The translations under genes were made by a program, and so were the position numbers. Below the pieces are notes generated by a model that was not told the origin of the DNA, did no database searches, and saw nothing but the letters and a program-made list of their open reading frames with translations. From Vibrio fortis (GTDB lineage: Bacteria; Pseudomonadota; Gammaproteobacteria; Enterobacterales; Vibrionaceae): a DNA stretch of 64,000 nucleotides. The stretch spans positions 930,001-994,000 of the forward strand of contig NZ_AP025487.1 of NCBI RefSeq assembly GCF_024347475.1, in the 5' to 3' direction. Each line of letters starts with the position of its first letter. The first letter of the stretch is position 1. This document shows, one piece after another, positions 17,375 through 26,685 of this stretch.

Positions 17375-18820
17375 ATGAAGTGGTTGAGAAGTTTAAAGCC
17401 AAATTCCTTGGTTGCTCGAACCTTGCTTTTGACCTTGCTAGCTGTCGTCATCGCGCAAGGCATCGCAACCTCTATTTGGTATAGCGAATCCAAACAAAAA
17501 GAGTTAGAGGGTATTCGTTCCGCCTCGTCGAGCATGGCTAACATGTTCGCCTCAACAGTGACTTTCTTCCAGTCTTTGCCCGTCAAGTATCGACATATCG
17601 TGTTAGACCAAATCCGTAATATGGGCGGGACGCGCTTTTTTGTTTCTTTCAATAAAGAGGCACTGATTGTCGAGCCTATTCCCGATACTCGCTTAAAGAC
17701 CGCATCGATTGAAGCGATAGAGAGTGTCTTGAGTAGCAAGCTCAATAAGGTGGAGTCGGTGCGCGTCGATTTCTCTCGCCCAGAACATCTTCGCTTACTT
17801 AAAAATGACATCTACTTGAGCGATCTCCCGCGATCGTGGGCGCACCATACCTTAACCTTAGAGCCTCTCAATCCGCCGATTCTGGTTGTTCAGATTGAGC
17901 TAGCCAGCCATGAATGGGTATACATTGCGGCACTGTTGCCTGCACCCTATGTAAAACTGGATGACACTATTCTCGGTCGCGAGCAGGTGATCTTCTTACT
18001 CTCTTCAACGTTGATTTTGCTGGTGTTGACCTACTTAATGATTCGCCGTCAAGTGCGCCCGCTTAAAAAACTCGCAAGGGCCGCTAACGAGATGAGTATG
18101 GATATTCAACAGCCGCCACTGAACGAAGAGGGGGCAACTGAACTGGTTACCGCAACTCGGGCGTTTAATCGTATGCAGCAGCGCATTCGTCGCTATGTGG
18201 CCGATAGAGAGCACCTTTTCTCTGCTATCTCTCATGATTTAAAAACACCGATAACTCGACTGAGACTGAGAGCTGAGCTGTTGGAGAGTGAAGTCAAGAA
18301 AGACAGATTCAACAAGGATTTGGATGAACTGGAGATGATGGTGAAGGGCGCACTGCAAGCGGTAAGAGATACAGACCTTCACGAAAACAACGCCATTATC
18401 GACCTTAATGACATGGTTGCTTCGGTTATTGAATCGCATAACCAGCATCAAACCTTAGTAGAGTTTGAACCCATTGTGGTTGAGCCGTTAGTCGCGAAGC
18501 CATTAGCGATTAAACGTGTGCTGACCAATCTTATCGATAATGCGGTGAAATACGGCACATCCGCTCAGGTCGATATCAGTAGCGATTCTGTGTGGGTTAT
18601 TGTGACGATTCAGGACCACGGTAAAGGCATCCCAGAAGACAAACTTGAATTGGTGTTTGAACCCTACTTTAGGCTCGCCAACGATGACCAAGGACACGGT
18701 TTAGGGCTTGGGATCTGTCGAAATATCCTGCACGGACACGGCGGAGATCTCATTATTCGCAACTCTCCTCAAGGTGGCTTAGAGGCCAAAGTCTATATCC
18801 CACGCGGCCTAGAAGTGTAA
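17375..18820 (+). CDS. sensor histidine kinase, GtrS-like
   Basis: A 481-residue inner-membrane kinase: transmembrane segment near residues 16-32, periplasmic sensor domain to about 205, second transmembrane segment (VIFLLSSTLILLVLTYLMI), HAMP linker, the H-box AISHDLKTPITRLRLR with His287, then an ATPase domain with N, G1 (DHGKGIP) and G2 (GHGLGLG) boxes. It should phosphorylate the regulator encoded just upstream. In Pseudomonas the related GtrS senses sugar acids such as 2-ketogluconate; whether this protein does cannot be read from sequence. Its stop precedes the candidate operator by only a few bases. Confidence 0.9.
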   Translation: MKWLRSLKPNSLVARTLLLTLLAVVIAQGIATSIWYSESKQKELEGIRSASSSMANMFASTVTFFQSLPVKYRHIVLDQIRNMGGTRFFVSFNKEALIVEPIPDTRLKTASIEAIESVLSSKLNKVESVRVDFSRPEHLRLLKNDIYLSDLPRSWAHHTLTLEPLNPPILVVQIELASHEWVYIAALLPAPYVKLDDTILGREQVIFLLSSTLILLVLTYLMIRRQVRPLKKLARAANEMSMDIQQPPLNEEGATELVTATRAFNRMQQRIRRYVADREHLFSAISHDLKTPITRLRLRAELLESEVKKDRFNKDLDELEMMVKGALQAVRDTDLHENNAIIDLNDMVASVIESHNQHQTLVEFEPIVVEPLVAKPLAIKRVLTNLIDNAVKYGTSAQVDISSDSVWVIVTIQDHGKGIPEDKLELVFEPYFRLANDDQGHGLGLGICRNILHGHGGDLIIRNSPQGGLEAKVYIPRGLEV

Positions 18821-18838
18821 TGTAACAATTGTGTTACA
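18821..18838. promoter_or_regulatory. 18-bp palindrome upstream of the sugar ABC operon
   Basis: TGTAACAATTGTGTTACA has perfect 7-bp arms (TGTAACA/TGTTACA) around ATTG. It lies 92 bases before the binding-protein gene and is the best operator candidate for the adjacent response regulator. It also fits the TGTAA-N8-TTACA spacing of TyrR-type boxes. A weak hairpin function cannot be excluded. Confidence 0.5.
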
Positions 18839-18930
18839 TTGGGCTTACCTTTTGTTTCAATCTTATAAATCAGAATAAGTAGACTCTTTATTGAACCGGG
18901 CGTCGAGTCCGCTAAACATGGAAGATTATA

Positions 18931-20178
18931 ATGAAAATCAATAAAACCCTACTTACTCTATCTCTTCTTGCTGCCTCAACATTTTCTCAAGCTGGTGAAG
19001 TGGAAGTGCTTCACTGGTGGACTGCTGGTGGTGAAGCTAAATCCGCTGCAGTACTTAAAGAGATGATTGAAGAACAAGGTCATACTTGGAAAGATTTCGC
19101 TGTTGCTGGTGGCGGCGGTGAAAGTGCGATGACTGTTTTAAAAACTCGAGCAGTATCTGGTAATCCGCCATCTGCCGCGCAGATCAAAGGTCATGACATT
19201 CAGGAGTGGGGTGGTTTAGGTTTTCTAACGTCTCTCGATGCAACCGCGAAACAAGAAAAGTGGGATGATTTACTACCCGCTGTTGTTACCAAAGTGATGA
19301 AGTGGGACGGCGAATACGTAGCGGTTCCTGTGAACGTTCACCGCGTTAACTGGCTTTGGGCAAACCCAGAAGTACTCGAAAAATCGGGTGTGACGGTTCC
19401 AACCACATTAGATGAGTTCTTTGTCGCTGCAGACAAGATCAAAGCAGCAGGCTTCATCCCTCTGGCGCATGGCGGTCAACCTTGGCAAGACGCGACAGTC
19501 TTCGAGGCGGTGGCACTGGATGTACTTGGTAGTGAAGATTACAACAAGGCATTCGTTGATTTAGATATGGACGTTCTATCTGGCGACAAAATGGTTGAAG
19601 TGTTCACCAAGTTCAAAAAGATGCGTGACTACATCGACAGCAACTCTCCGGGCCGTGATTGGAACGTAGCAACCTCAATGGTTATCAATGGTGAAGCGGC
19701 AATGCAAATCATGGGTGACTGGGCGAAGGGTGAGTTTACCGCAGCGGGCAAAGTGCCGGGCAAAGACTACATCTGTGCACCAGCTCCGGGTACCGACGGC
19801 CAATTTACTTTCAATATCGATAGCTTTGCCTTCTTTGAGCTAGGTGACAAAGAGAATCAAAAAGCGCAACAAGATCTTGCGAAAACCATTCTTACTAAAG
19901 ACTTCCAAGAGGTTTTCAACCTAAACAAAGGCTCGATTCCAGTTCGTCTCGACATGGATATGTCTAAGTTCGACCAATGTGCGTTGGACTCAATGGCAAC
20001 CTTCAAAGCGAGTGCGGAATCTGGTGACCTTGTACCGAGTATGGCTCACGGCCTATCTACAACCAGCTACGCTCAAGGTGCCATCTATGACGTTGTGACT
20101 AACTTCTTCAACGAAAAAGATGCTGATCCTAAAGAGGCAGCAGCTAAGTTAGCGAAAGCGGTAAAAGCGGCTATCTAA
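18931..20178 (+). CDS. sugar ABC transporter periplasmic binding protein (glucose/mannose type)
   Basis: A 415-residue family 1 solute-binding protein. The signal peptide ends SQAGE near residue 22. The mature start [16 protein letters not shown] and the [32 protein letters not shown] segment match the Pseudomonas glucose-binding protein (GltB/GtsA type) in my recollection. It delivers sugar to the two permeases encoded downstream. GGAAGA precedes the ATG. The 181-base gap to the next gene holds a perfect 11-bp stem-loop, which would let this protein be made in excess, as usual for binding proteins. Confidence 0.92.
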   Translation: MKINKTLLTLSLLAASTFSQAGEVEVLHWWTAGGEAKSAAVLKEMIEEQGHTWKDFAVAGGGGESAMTVLKTRAVSGNPPSAAQIKGHDIQEWGGLGFLTSLDATAKQEKWDDLLPAVVTKVMKWDGEYVAVPVNVHRVNWLWANPEVLEKSGVTVPTTLDEFFVAADKIKAAGFIPLAHGGQPWQDATVFEAVALDVLGSEDYNKAFVDLDMDVLSGDKMVEVFTKFKKMRDYIDSNSPGRDWNVATSMVINGEAAMQIMGDWAKGEFTAAGKVPGKDYICAPAPGTDGQFTFNIDSFAFFELGDKENQKAQQDLAKTILTKDFQEVFNLNKGSIPVRLDMDMSKFDQCALDSMATFKASAESGDLVPSMAHGLSTTSYAQGAIYDVVTNFFNEKDADPKEAAAKLAKAVKAAI

Positions 20179-20186
20179 CCTAGTTT

Positions 20187-20255
20187 GATAAGCAACACGA
20201 ACAGAACACGAGTTACTGAGTATGTTGCTTATCCCTAACCCCCAGGGTGGGTAGG
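20187..20255 (+). other. intercistronic stem-loops after the binding-protein gene
   Basis: GATAAGCAACA (20187-20197) pairs perfectly with TGTTGCTTATC (20223-20233). A second, bulged hairpin follows at 20234-20255 (CCTAACCC with GGGTAGG). There is no T-run, so this is more likely an mRNA-stabilising element than a full terminator. Confidence 0.6.
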
Positions 20256-20359
20256 TTCGTAGGGAGCCTATCCGCTCTTCACCTCAATTCTGATATGCGT
20301 GATGCTGATGTGGTGCCGAGAGGTAAGCCATTGGCTCAATTGTGCAACAAGGAAAAGTT

Positions 20360-21298
20360 ATGGAGCATGTTTTGACTGAGTCGACTCCAAAACCGACAAG
20401 GAGCCAGCCTGCACCAAAGCCCAGTTTTGCTGATAGGTTACAACATTGGTTACCTAAGATTGTGCTGGCACCGACCGCGTTGGTGACCGTGGTATGTATC
20501 TACGGCTATATATTCTGGACGGCAGCGCTGTCGTTTACTAATTCTCGATTTCTACCGAGCTTCAATTTTGTTGGCTTTGCTCAATATGAAAAGCTGATGG
20601 AAAACGATCGCTGGATCACCTCAATCACCAACCTCGGTGTGTTCGGGATCCTATTCATGGTGATTGCTATCGTCTTGGGTGTAGGTTTAGCAATTTTGCT
20701 TGACCAGAACATCCGACAAGAAGGCGCGATTCGTACCATCTACCTCTACCCAATGGCATTGTCATTCATCGTGACGGGTACCGCTTGGAAGTGGATTCTT
20801 AATCCGGGTCTAGGTATTGAAAAGTTGATGCAAGATTGGGGCTTTACCGATTTTAAATTTGACTGGTTGGTCGACTCTGAAATGGCGGTCTACACCTTAG
20901 TGATTGCCGCGCTTTGGCAGTCGTCAGGCTTTGTGATGGCGATGTTCTTAGCTGGCCTGCGTGGTATCGACTCTTCGATCATAAAGGCGGCGCAAATTGA
21001 CGGTGCAAGCTTACCCACTATCTATCTCAAAATCATTTTACCTTGCTTGCGACCTGTGGTTTTCAGCGCGGTGATCATCACTTCTCACATTGCGATTAAG
21101 AGCTTCGACCTTGTGACAGCAATGACCGCAGGTGGCCCGGGTTATTCATCGGATCTTCCGGCGTTATTCATGTATGCACACTCATTTACACGCGGACAAA
21201 TCGGACTAGGCGCTGCCAGTGCCATGATGATGTTAGCCGGTATTCTAGCGATTCTGGTGCCTTATCTTTACTCTGAGCTTAGGGAGAAAAAGTCATGA
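20360..21298 (+). CDS. sugar ABC transporter permease (first)
   Basis: A 312-residue MalF-type inner-membrane permease. It has about six transmembrane segments and the cytoplasmic EAA loop KAAQIDGASLPTIYLKIILP, which docks on the ATPase. The frame is open from GTG 20342, but AAGGA at 20349-20353 favours ATG 20360. The N-terminus is hydrophilic and proline-rich. The stop overlaps the next permease start in an ATGA, so the two are translationally coupled. Confidence 0.92.
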   Translation: MEHVLTESTPKPTRSQPAPKPSFADRLQHWLPKIVLAPTALVTVVCIYGYIFWTAALSFTNSRFLPSFNFVGFAQYEKLMENDRWITSITNLGVFGILFMVIAIVLGVGLAILLDQNIRQEGAIRTIYLYPMALSFIVTGTAWKWILNPGLGIEKLMQDWGFTDFKFDWLVDSEMAVYTLVIAALWQSSGFVMAMFLAGLRGIDSSIIKAAQIDGASLPTIYLKIILPCLRPVVFSAVIITSHIAIKSFDLVTAMTAGGPGYSSDLPALFMYAHSFTRGQIGLGAASAMMMLAGILAILVPYLYSELREKKS

Positions 21299-22152
21299 TG
21301 AACAACATCAACTTTGCTCGAATGTTTATCTATTCGGCGCTGCTTTTCTTCTGCTTGGTTTACTTAATGCCGCTGTTCGTGATGGTACTGACCTCATTCA
21401 AAACCTTGCCTGATATTAAGGCGGGTAACTTGATGAGTTTACCCAAAGAGTGGGTGTTCGATGCTTGGTATAAAGCGTGGGACAGCGCTTGTACTGGCGT
21501 GAAGTGTGAAGGGGTTAAAGGCTATTTCTGGAACTCGTTCCAAATGGTGATTCCTGCGGTGGCTATCTCAACACTACTGGGCGCATTCAATGGCTATGTG
21601 GTCACTAAGTGGCAGTTCCGTGGCTCAAACTTGTTCTTTAGCTTGCTGTTGTTCGGTTGCTTCATTCCATTCCAAGTGGTGCTGTTACCTATGGCGAGCG
21701 TGCTGGGAAAAATGGGTCTAGCAAACACCACAGTTGGTCTGGTACTTGTGCACGTTATCTATGGCATGGCGTTTACCACACTGTTCTTTCGCAACTTCTA
21801 CATCTCGATTCCAGACGAATTGATTAAAGCGGCGAAACTGGATGGTGCAGGCTTCTTTACCATCTTCTTTAAGATCTTATTGCCTATCTCGACTCCTATC
21901 ATCATGGTGACGGTGATCTGGCAGTTTACCGCTATCTGGAACGATTTCTTGTTCGGGGTGGTTTATTCAGGCTCAGAGACTCAGCCAATCACCGTAGCAT
22001 TAAACAACTTAGTCAACACCAGCACGGGCGTTAAAGAGTACAACGTTGATATGGCTGCTGCGATCATCGCCGCACTGCCAACGCTGTTGGTGTATGTCTT
22101 CGCAGGAAAATATTTTGTTCGTGGCCTAACGGCGGGATCAGTAAAAGGATAA
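21295..22152 (+). CDS. sugar ABC transporter permease (second)
   Basis: A 285-residue MalG-type permease with six predicted membrane segments and an EAA loop (KAAKLDGAGFFTIFFKILLPIS). It pairs with the preceding permease to form the channel. A short periplasmic insert near residues 60-75 contains two cysteines (CTGVKC). The start is within the ATGA overlap; the end is six bases before the ATPase gene. Confidence 0.92.
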   Translation: MMNNINFARMFIYSALLFFCLVYLMPLFVMVLTSFKTLPDIKAGNLMSLPKEWVFDAWYKAWDSACTGVKCEGVKGYFWNSFQMVIPAVAISTLLGAFNGYVVTKWQFRGSNLFFSLLLFGCFIPFQVVLLPMASVLGKMGLANTTVGLVLVHVIYGMAFTTLFFRNFYISIPDELIKAAKLDGAGFFTIFFKILLPISTPIIMVTVIWQFTAIWNDFLFGVVYSGSETQPITVALNNLVNTSTGVKEYNVDMAAAIIAALPTLLVYVFAGKYFVRGLTAGSVKG

Positions 22153-22158
22153 TTACCC

Positions 22159-23271
22159 ATGGCAACATTAGATTTAAAACAGATCCGCAAAACCTATCGC
22201 AACGCGGACAACGAAACGTTAAAGGGCATCGACATTAGTATCGATTCGGGGGAATTCTTGATACTTGTCGGCCCTTCGGGGTGTGGAAAATCCACCCTAA
22301 TGAATACCATTGCTGGGCTAGAAAACATTAGCTCGGGTGAAATCGTGATTGATGGTGTCGATGTCGCTCAGGTTGAACCTAAAGACCGCGACATCGCGAT
22401 GGTGTTCCAATCCTATGCGTTATATCCAAACATGACGGTACGCGGCAACATCGCCTTCGGCTTGAAGATCCGTAAGATGCCGCAGGATGAGATCGATGCT
22501 GAAGTGAATCGCGTCGCTGAAATGCTGCAAATTGAGCAACTGCTTGATCGTAAACCATCACAGCTATCTGGTGGTCAGCGTCAACGTGTGGCAATGGGTC
22601 GTGCACTGGCGCGTCGCCCTAAGCTGTATCTGTTTGATGAGCCACTTTCTAACTTAGATGCCAAGCTACGTGTGGAAATGCGCCATCAGATTAAGCGCTT
22701 ACATCAAAAACTCAACACCACCATTGTCTATGTAACCCATGACCAAATTGAAGCCATGACGCTTGCTGACCGTATTGCAGTAATGAAAGATGGCGAATTG
22801 CAACAGTTGGGCACACCGCAAGAGATCTACACTAAGCCAAGCAATATGTTTGTGGCAGGCTTTATGGGTTCACCATCAATGAACTTCATCAAGACTATGG
22901 TGGATCTCGACGAAGAGCAGAACCCTATCATCAAGGTTATTGGTACCGCGGATCAGGAGCACCATATTCGTCTGCCACAAAGCATGCGTGAGCAAGATGG
23001 CAAAGAAGTGGTGATTGGCCTGCGCCCAGAGCACATTACTGAGCAGCAAGGTGATGACTTGTCGGCAACCACAAAACTGGACTTACAACTGGAAGTGTTA
23101 GAGCCGACTGGTCCAGATACGATTGCGATGGTGAAGGTGAACGACCAAGAAGTGGCGTGTCGATTATCACCGGAATTTGAAGTCTCGGTGGGGCAGATGG
23201 CACCATTGCATTTCGACCTGTCGAAAGCGGTATTCTTTGATGCACAGACTGAAAGAAGAATCGATTTCTAG
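22159..23271 (+). CDS. sugar ABC transporter ATPase (MalK/UgpC type)
   Basis: A 370-residue ATPase that energises the importer. Walker A GPSGCGKST is near residue 36, the Q-loop FQSYALYPNMTV and signature LSGGQRQRVAMGRALAR follow, then Walker B LYLFDEPLSNLDAKLR and the H-loop Thr-His-Asp. The C-terminal regulatory domain (TOBE/OB type) covers about 235-370 and includes VIGLRPEHI. It is last in the four-gene operon and followed by a terminator. In Pseudomonas an OprB porin gene would follow; none is present here. Confidence 0.94.
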   Translation: MATLDLKQIRKTYRNADNETLKGIDISIDSGEFLILVGPSGCGKSTLMNTIAGLENISSGEIVIDGVDVAQVEPKDRDIAMVFQSYALYPNMTVRGNIAFGLKIRKMPQDEIDAEVNRVAEMLQIEQLLDRKPSQLSGGQRQRVAMGRALARRPKLYLFDEPLSNLDAKLRVEMRHQIKRLHQKLNTTIVYVTHDQIEAMTLADRIAVMKDGELQQLGTPQEIYTKPSNMFVAGFMGSPSMNFIKTMVDLDEEQNPIIKVIGTADQEHHIRLPQSMREQDGKEVVIGLRPEHITEQQGDDLSATTKLDLQLEVLEPTGPDTIAMVKVNDQEVACRLSPEFEVSVGQMAPLHFDLSKAVFFDAQTERRIDF

Positions 23272-23297
23272 AATCTTGCAATTTAACCTCACCACCA

Positions 23298-23326
23298 AAC
23301 ACCCCGTCATTTGATGGGGTGTTTTT
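23298..23326 (+). terminator. terminator of the sugar ABC operon
   Basis: AACACCCC/GGGGTGTT stem followed by five T, 26 bases after the ATPase stop. Confidence 0.88.
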
Positions 23327-23414
23327 GTATCGATATACATCGAATGCATTACTGATAGAATCATCATTAAGGTCTATGCTTTACTGGATATTAAAATTGT
23401 AAAAGGTGACGGAA

Positions 23415-24545
23415 ATGAGAGTTCAAATACTAGCAGGGGCTATGTCAGCTGCTCTTCTGTCTTTTCCTGTATGGGCGGTGGTAAATCAGGATCTGCGAGA
23501 TAGTTATATTGTCGTTCTTAAAGAAAGCACATCTGTATCTCGTGCTAATGATATCGCTCGTGAAGTGGCGAATGGAAAAGGCGTGGTTGGTCATCAATAT
23601 AGTCATGCATTGAAAGGTTTTTCAGTCAAAATCCCTCAGCAAGCACTTAAGGGGCTTCAAAATAGGTTCCCAGAAATCGAATATGTAGAAGCAGATATCG
23701 TAATGCATGCTTTGCCACGAGGGGGCAAACCGGGCAGAGGAGGAGGGGACGTTGAACGAGCTCCTCAACAAACGCCTTGGGGAGTAACACGGGTGAGCGG
23801 TGGTACCGTTGATATGAGCAACGCCGATGTTGTTGCGTGGGTAATTGACTCCGGTATTGATAGCGGCCATCCGGATCTTAATGTTAACGAGTCACGAGGG
23901 GCAAACTTTACTCGTGGTAAGAAAAGCAATACTAATGACGGCAATGGCCACGGCACACATGTCGCTGGAACGATAGGGGCCTATGATGATGGCTTTGATG
24001 TTATTGGTGTTGCCCCTGGCGTTGAAGTTATTCCGGTGAAGGTCTTAGATAATAGTGGCAGTGGTTCAATGTCAGGCGTGATAGCTGGTGTTGATCATGT
24101 TGCTCAGTATGGTGCCTCTGGTGACTGCGCCAACATGAGTCTAGGTGGATCGGGGTACTCTCAGGCTCTAGATAGTGCAATCCGAACAGCTGCTTCACAA
24201 GGGATCTATTTCTCGCTGGCGGCAGGCAACTCTGGTCAAGACGCCAGTGGTTTTACGCCTGCGAGCACTAACGGACCGAATATCTATACGATTTCTGCAT
24301 TTGAGCAGAGTGGAGATAACTTTGCCTATTTCTCAAACTATGGCGCTGATGTAGATTACGCCCAACCGGGAATGGATGTCTTATCAACCAAAGCTGGTGG
24401 AGGCACTGTTTCTTACAATGGCACTTCAATGGCTGCGCCTCATTTTTGCGGAGTTTTGTTAGTAACAGGGGGCTCTTTCGTTATAGATGGAACAGTCAAC
24501 AATGATCCAGATGGTGTGCCAGATCCTATTGCGGTTAGTCATTGA
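23415..24545 (+). CDS. secreted subtilisin-like serine protease (S8)
   Basis: A 376-residue pre-pro-protease. A signal peptide ends near VWA (about residue 20). An inhibitor I9 propeptide follows (YIVVLKESTSV through YVEADIVMHA). The catalytic domain carries Asp in AWVIDSGIDSGHPDL, His in GNGHGTHVAGTIG and Ser in NGTSMAAPHFCG. A Gly/Arg-rich linker (RGGKPGRGGG) separates propeptide and catalytic domain. It ends soon after the Ser loop with VNNDPDGVPDPIA; there is no C-terminal PPC or GlyGly-CTERM domain, so it should be freely secreted. The frame is open from GTG 23406; ATG 23415 is favoured by AAAGG upstream. Confidence 0.92.
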   Translation: MRVQILAGAMSAALLSFPVWAVVNQDLRDSYIVVLKESTSVSRANDIAREVANGKGVVGHQYSHALKGFSVKIPQQALKGLQNRFPEIEYVEADIVMHALPRGGKPGRGGGDVERAPQQTPWGVTRVSGGTVDMSNADVVAWVIDSGIDSGHPDLNVNESRGANFTRGKKSNTNDGNGHGTHVAGTIGAYDDGFDVIGVAPGVEVIPVKVLDNSGSGSMSGVIAGVDHVAQYGASGDCANMSLGGSGYSQALDSAIRTAASQGIYFSLAAGNSGQDASGFTPASTNGPNIYTISAFEQSGDNFAYFSNYGADVDYAQPGMDVLSTKAGGGTVSYNGTSMAAPHFCGVLLVTGGSFVIDGTVNNDPDGVPDPIAVSH

Positions 24546-24596
24546 TAATTGAATATCACGGGTATTTCTATTTATAGAGAATGAGAAATGCAGATT

Positions 24597-24622
24597 AAAA
24601 GCGATCGTTATGGTCGCTTTTT
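24597..24622 (+). terminator. subtilase gene terminator
   Basis: AAAAGCGA/TCGCTTTT stem with a T tail, 51 bases after the stop. Confidence 0.82.
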
Positions 24623-24812
24623 ACTTTCTATATCTAATTTAGAGCCTTGGTAAAGCGCAATTCATCATTTAAACAGTGGTCAACTCTCACCCATTTACAA
24701 ATATTCCATGTGTCATTTTCCACCCATTACTTATACGCCCGGTTTACTTCGGGTTCATCCAATTATCCGCGAAGCCTTGTGGTTAAAGGGTTGTTAAATA
24801 ATTGTAGCTAGT

Positions 24813-24827
24813 TGGCGCGCTAATTGC
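24813..24827 (+). promoter_or_regulatory. dctP: sigma-54 promoter of dctPQM
   Basis: TGGCGC-N5-TTGC gives GG at -24 and GC at -12 with exactly ten bases between them, as sigma-54 requires. It lies 60 bases before dctP. The 190 bases upstream (24623-24812) hold no gene and should contain the DctD enhancer sites, which I could not pin down. Confidence 0.85.
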
Positions 24828-24886
24828 CTTAGTGATGACATGCAGTTCCCATTGATGGGCTGCTTTGTTTACTAAGGAGAATAATA

Positions 24887-25882
24887 ATGTTTAAGCCTCT
24901 TACCCTGCTATCTGTATCTGCGCTTGCGCTCACAAGTTTTAATGCTGCTGCGAACTGTGATCCTGGTGAAATTGTTATCAAGTTCAGCCACGTAACAAAT
25001 ACCGATAAGCACCCGAAAGGCATTGCTGCTTCTTTACTGGAAGAGCGAGTAAACACGGAAATGAATGGTAAAGCTTGTATGCAAGTTTTCCCTAACTCAA
25101 CGCTATACGATGACAACAAGGTACTGGAAGCCCTGTTAAACGGTGATGTTCAAATGGCGGCACCTTCGCTGTCTAAATTTGAAAAATTCACTAAGAAATA
25201 CCGCATTTTTGACCTTCCGTTCCTATTCGAAGATGTTGACGCTGTTGACCGTTTCCAAAACTCAGAATCTGGTGAAAAGCTGAAGAATGCAATGAAGCGT
25301 CGTGGCCTACAAGGTCTAGCGTTCTGGCATAACGGCATGAAGCAGATGTCGGCAAACAAACCGCTTATTAGCCCTGCTGATGCCGAAGGTTTGAAGTTCC
25401 GTGTACAAGCGTCTGATGTATTGGTGGCACAGTTTGAGCAGTTAGGTGCTAACCCACAGAAAATGTCATTCAAAGAAGTGTACGGCGGTCTACAAACTAA
25501 GGTTATCGACGGTCAAGAGAACACTTGGTCTAACATCTACGGTAAGAAATTCTTCGAAGTACAAGACGGCGTAACAGAAACTAACCACGGTATTCTTGAT
25601 TACCTAGTTGTAACGTCAAACGACTTCTGGAAAGGCCTACCTAAAGACGTACGTGAACAGCTAAACACGATTGTTAAAGAAGTTTCTGAGACACGTAACG
25701 CTGAGTCTTCGAAAGTGAACCTAGCTAACAAAAACAACATCATCGAAGCGGGTGGTGAAGTTCGTACGCTGACACCTGAACAGCGTCAAGCTTGGGTAAC
25801 TGCACTTCAACCAGTATGGAAGAAGTTTGAGAAAGACATCGGTTCTGATCTAATCGAAGCTGCGCTGGCTTCTAACCAGTAA
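24887..25882 (+). CDS. dctP: TRAP dicarboxylate transporter periplasmic binding protein DctP
   Basis: A 331-residue extracytoplasmic solute receptor for C4-dicarboxylates (malate, succinate, fumarate). The signal peptide ends in AAA-NC near residue 23. The family core includes FRVQASDVLVAQFEQLGANPQKMSFKEVYGGLQTKVIDGQENTW, holding the Arg that binds the substrate carboxylate and the QENTW signature. AAGGAG precedes the ATG. It is first in dctPQM and is expected to be expressed most strongly, from the sigma-54 promoter under DctB/DctD control. Confidence 0.95.
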   Translation: MFKPLTLLSVSALALTSFNAAANCDPGEIVIKFSHVTNTDKHPKGIAASLLEERVNTEMNGKACMQVFPNSTLYDDNKVLEALLNGDVQMAAPSLSKFEKFTKKYRIFDLPFLFEDVDAVDRFQNSESGEKLKNAMKRRGLQGLAFWHNGMKQMSANKPLISPADAEGLKFRVQASDVLVAQFEQLGANPQKMSFKEVYGGLQTKVIDGQENTWSNIYGKKFFEVQDGVTETNHGILDYLVVTSNDFWKGLPKDVREQLNTIVKEVSETRNAESSKVNLANKNNIIEAGGEVRTLTPEQRQAWVTALQPVWKKFEKDIGSDLIEAALASNQ

Positions 25883-25948
25883 TACCGCTATTGGGTGGCG
25901 GCTCCCTACCGCCGCCCTTTATTAAAACAATTATAAGCGGAGCATTTT

Positions 25949-26683
25949 ATGGAACAGTCTCAAATGGAACAGTCTTTATTTTCCAAAGTCGGAAGAGTCA
26001 CCGATTTAATTGAAGAGTCTTTAATAGCCTTCTTCCTGGGTGCAATGACCCTACTAACTTTTGCGAACGTGGTATTTCGATACGCGTTCAACGACAACAT
26101 TTTATGGGCATTAGAACTCACCGTATTCATGTTTGCATGGATGGTGCTAGTGGGCGCGTCTTACGGCGTTAAAAAGCACTTTCATATTGGGGTTGATGTG
26201 GTTATCAACCTTGCACCAGAGAAGCTGAGAAAAGTGTATGCCTTGATTGCTGTCACTTGTTGTCTTGCATTCTCTATCCTTCTTTTGATTGGTTCTTGGA
26301 ACTATTGGTACCCGTTCGCGACTGATCGCGCATGGTACGAAACAGACGATATTCCAATGCCAGAGATGTTGCAATTTTTAGCAGATTGGCTCAATGAGGG
26401 CGAGCGCTACGAAAAGCTGCCTCGATTTATCCCTTACATGGCACTACCGATTGGTATGGCACTGCTAACTTTCCGATTTGCGCAGGTCGCTTATCAAGTC
26501 GCAACAGGCAAGATTGACCGCATGATTGCAGGCCATGAAGCGGAAGAAGATCTTGATGCACTGAAAGCTCAAGTTGAAGCGGGAAGTGATGAAGACGCCA
26601 CTGCGATTTTGGATTCGCAAAACTCCGTGAAAGCGGAAGATTCAAAGCCATCTAATCAACAATCGAAAAGCAAGGACGACTAA
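25949..26683 (+). CDS. dctQ: TRAP transporter small permease DctQ
   Basis: A 244-residue inner-membrane protein with four transmembrane segments (DctQ fold: ANVVFRYAFNDNILWALELTVFMFAWMVLVGASYGV). It links the binding protein to the large permease. It is longer than many DctQ proteins because of a periplasmic insert around residues 115-150 and a hydrophilic, acidic C-terminal tail of about 50 residues. GCGGAGC lies upstream of the ATG. The stop is two bases before dctM. Confidence 0.93.
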   Translation: MEQSQMEQSLFSKVGRVTDLIEESLIAFFLGAMTLLTFANVVFRYAFNDNILWALELTVFMFAWMVLVGASYGVKKHFHIGVDVVINLAPEKLRKVYALIAVTCCLAFSILLLIGSWNYWYPFATDRAWYETDDIPMPEMLQFLADWLNEGERYEKLPRFIPYMALPIGMALLTFRFAQVAYQVATGKIDRMIAGHEAEEDLDALKAQVEAGSDEDATAILDSQNSVKAEDSKPSNQQSKSKDD

Positions 26684-26685
26684 TC

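Noticed and set aside
17272..17811. 179-codon antisense frame across the response regulator/kinase junction
   Set aside because: Both genes on the other strand are convincing full-length proteins; this frame has no family features or ribosome-binding site.
18821..18838. Palindrome considered as a HexR site
   Set aside because: HexR sites have TGTAA-N5-TTACA spacing; here the half-sites are eight bases apart.
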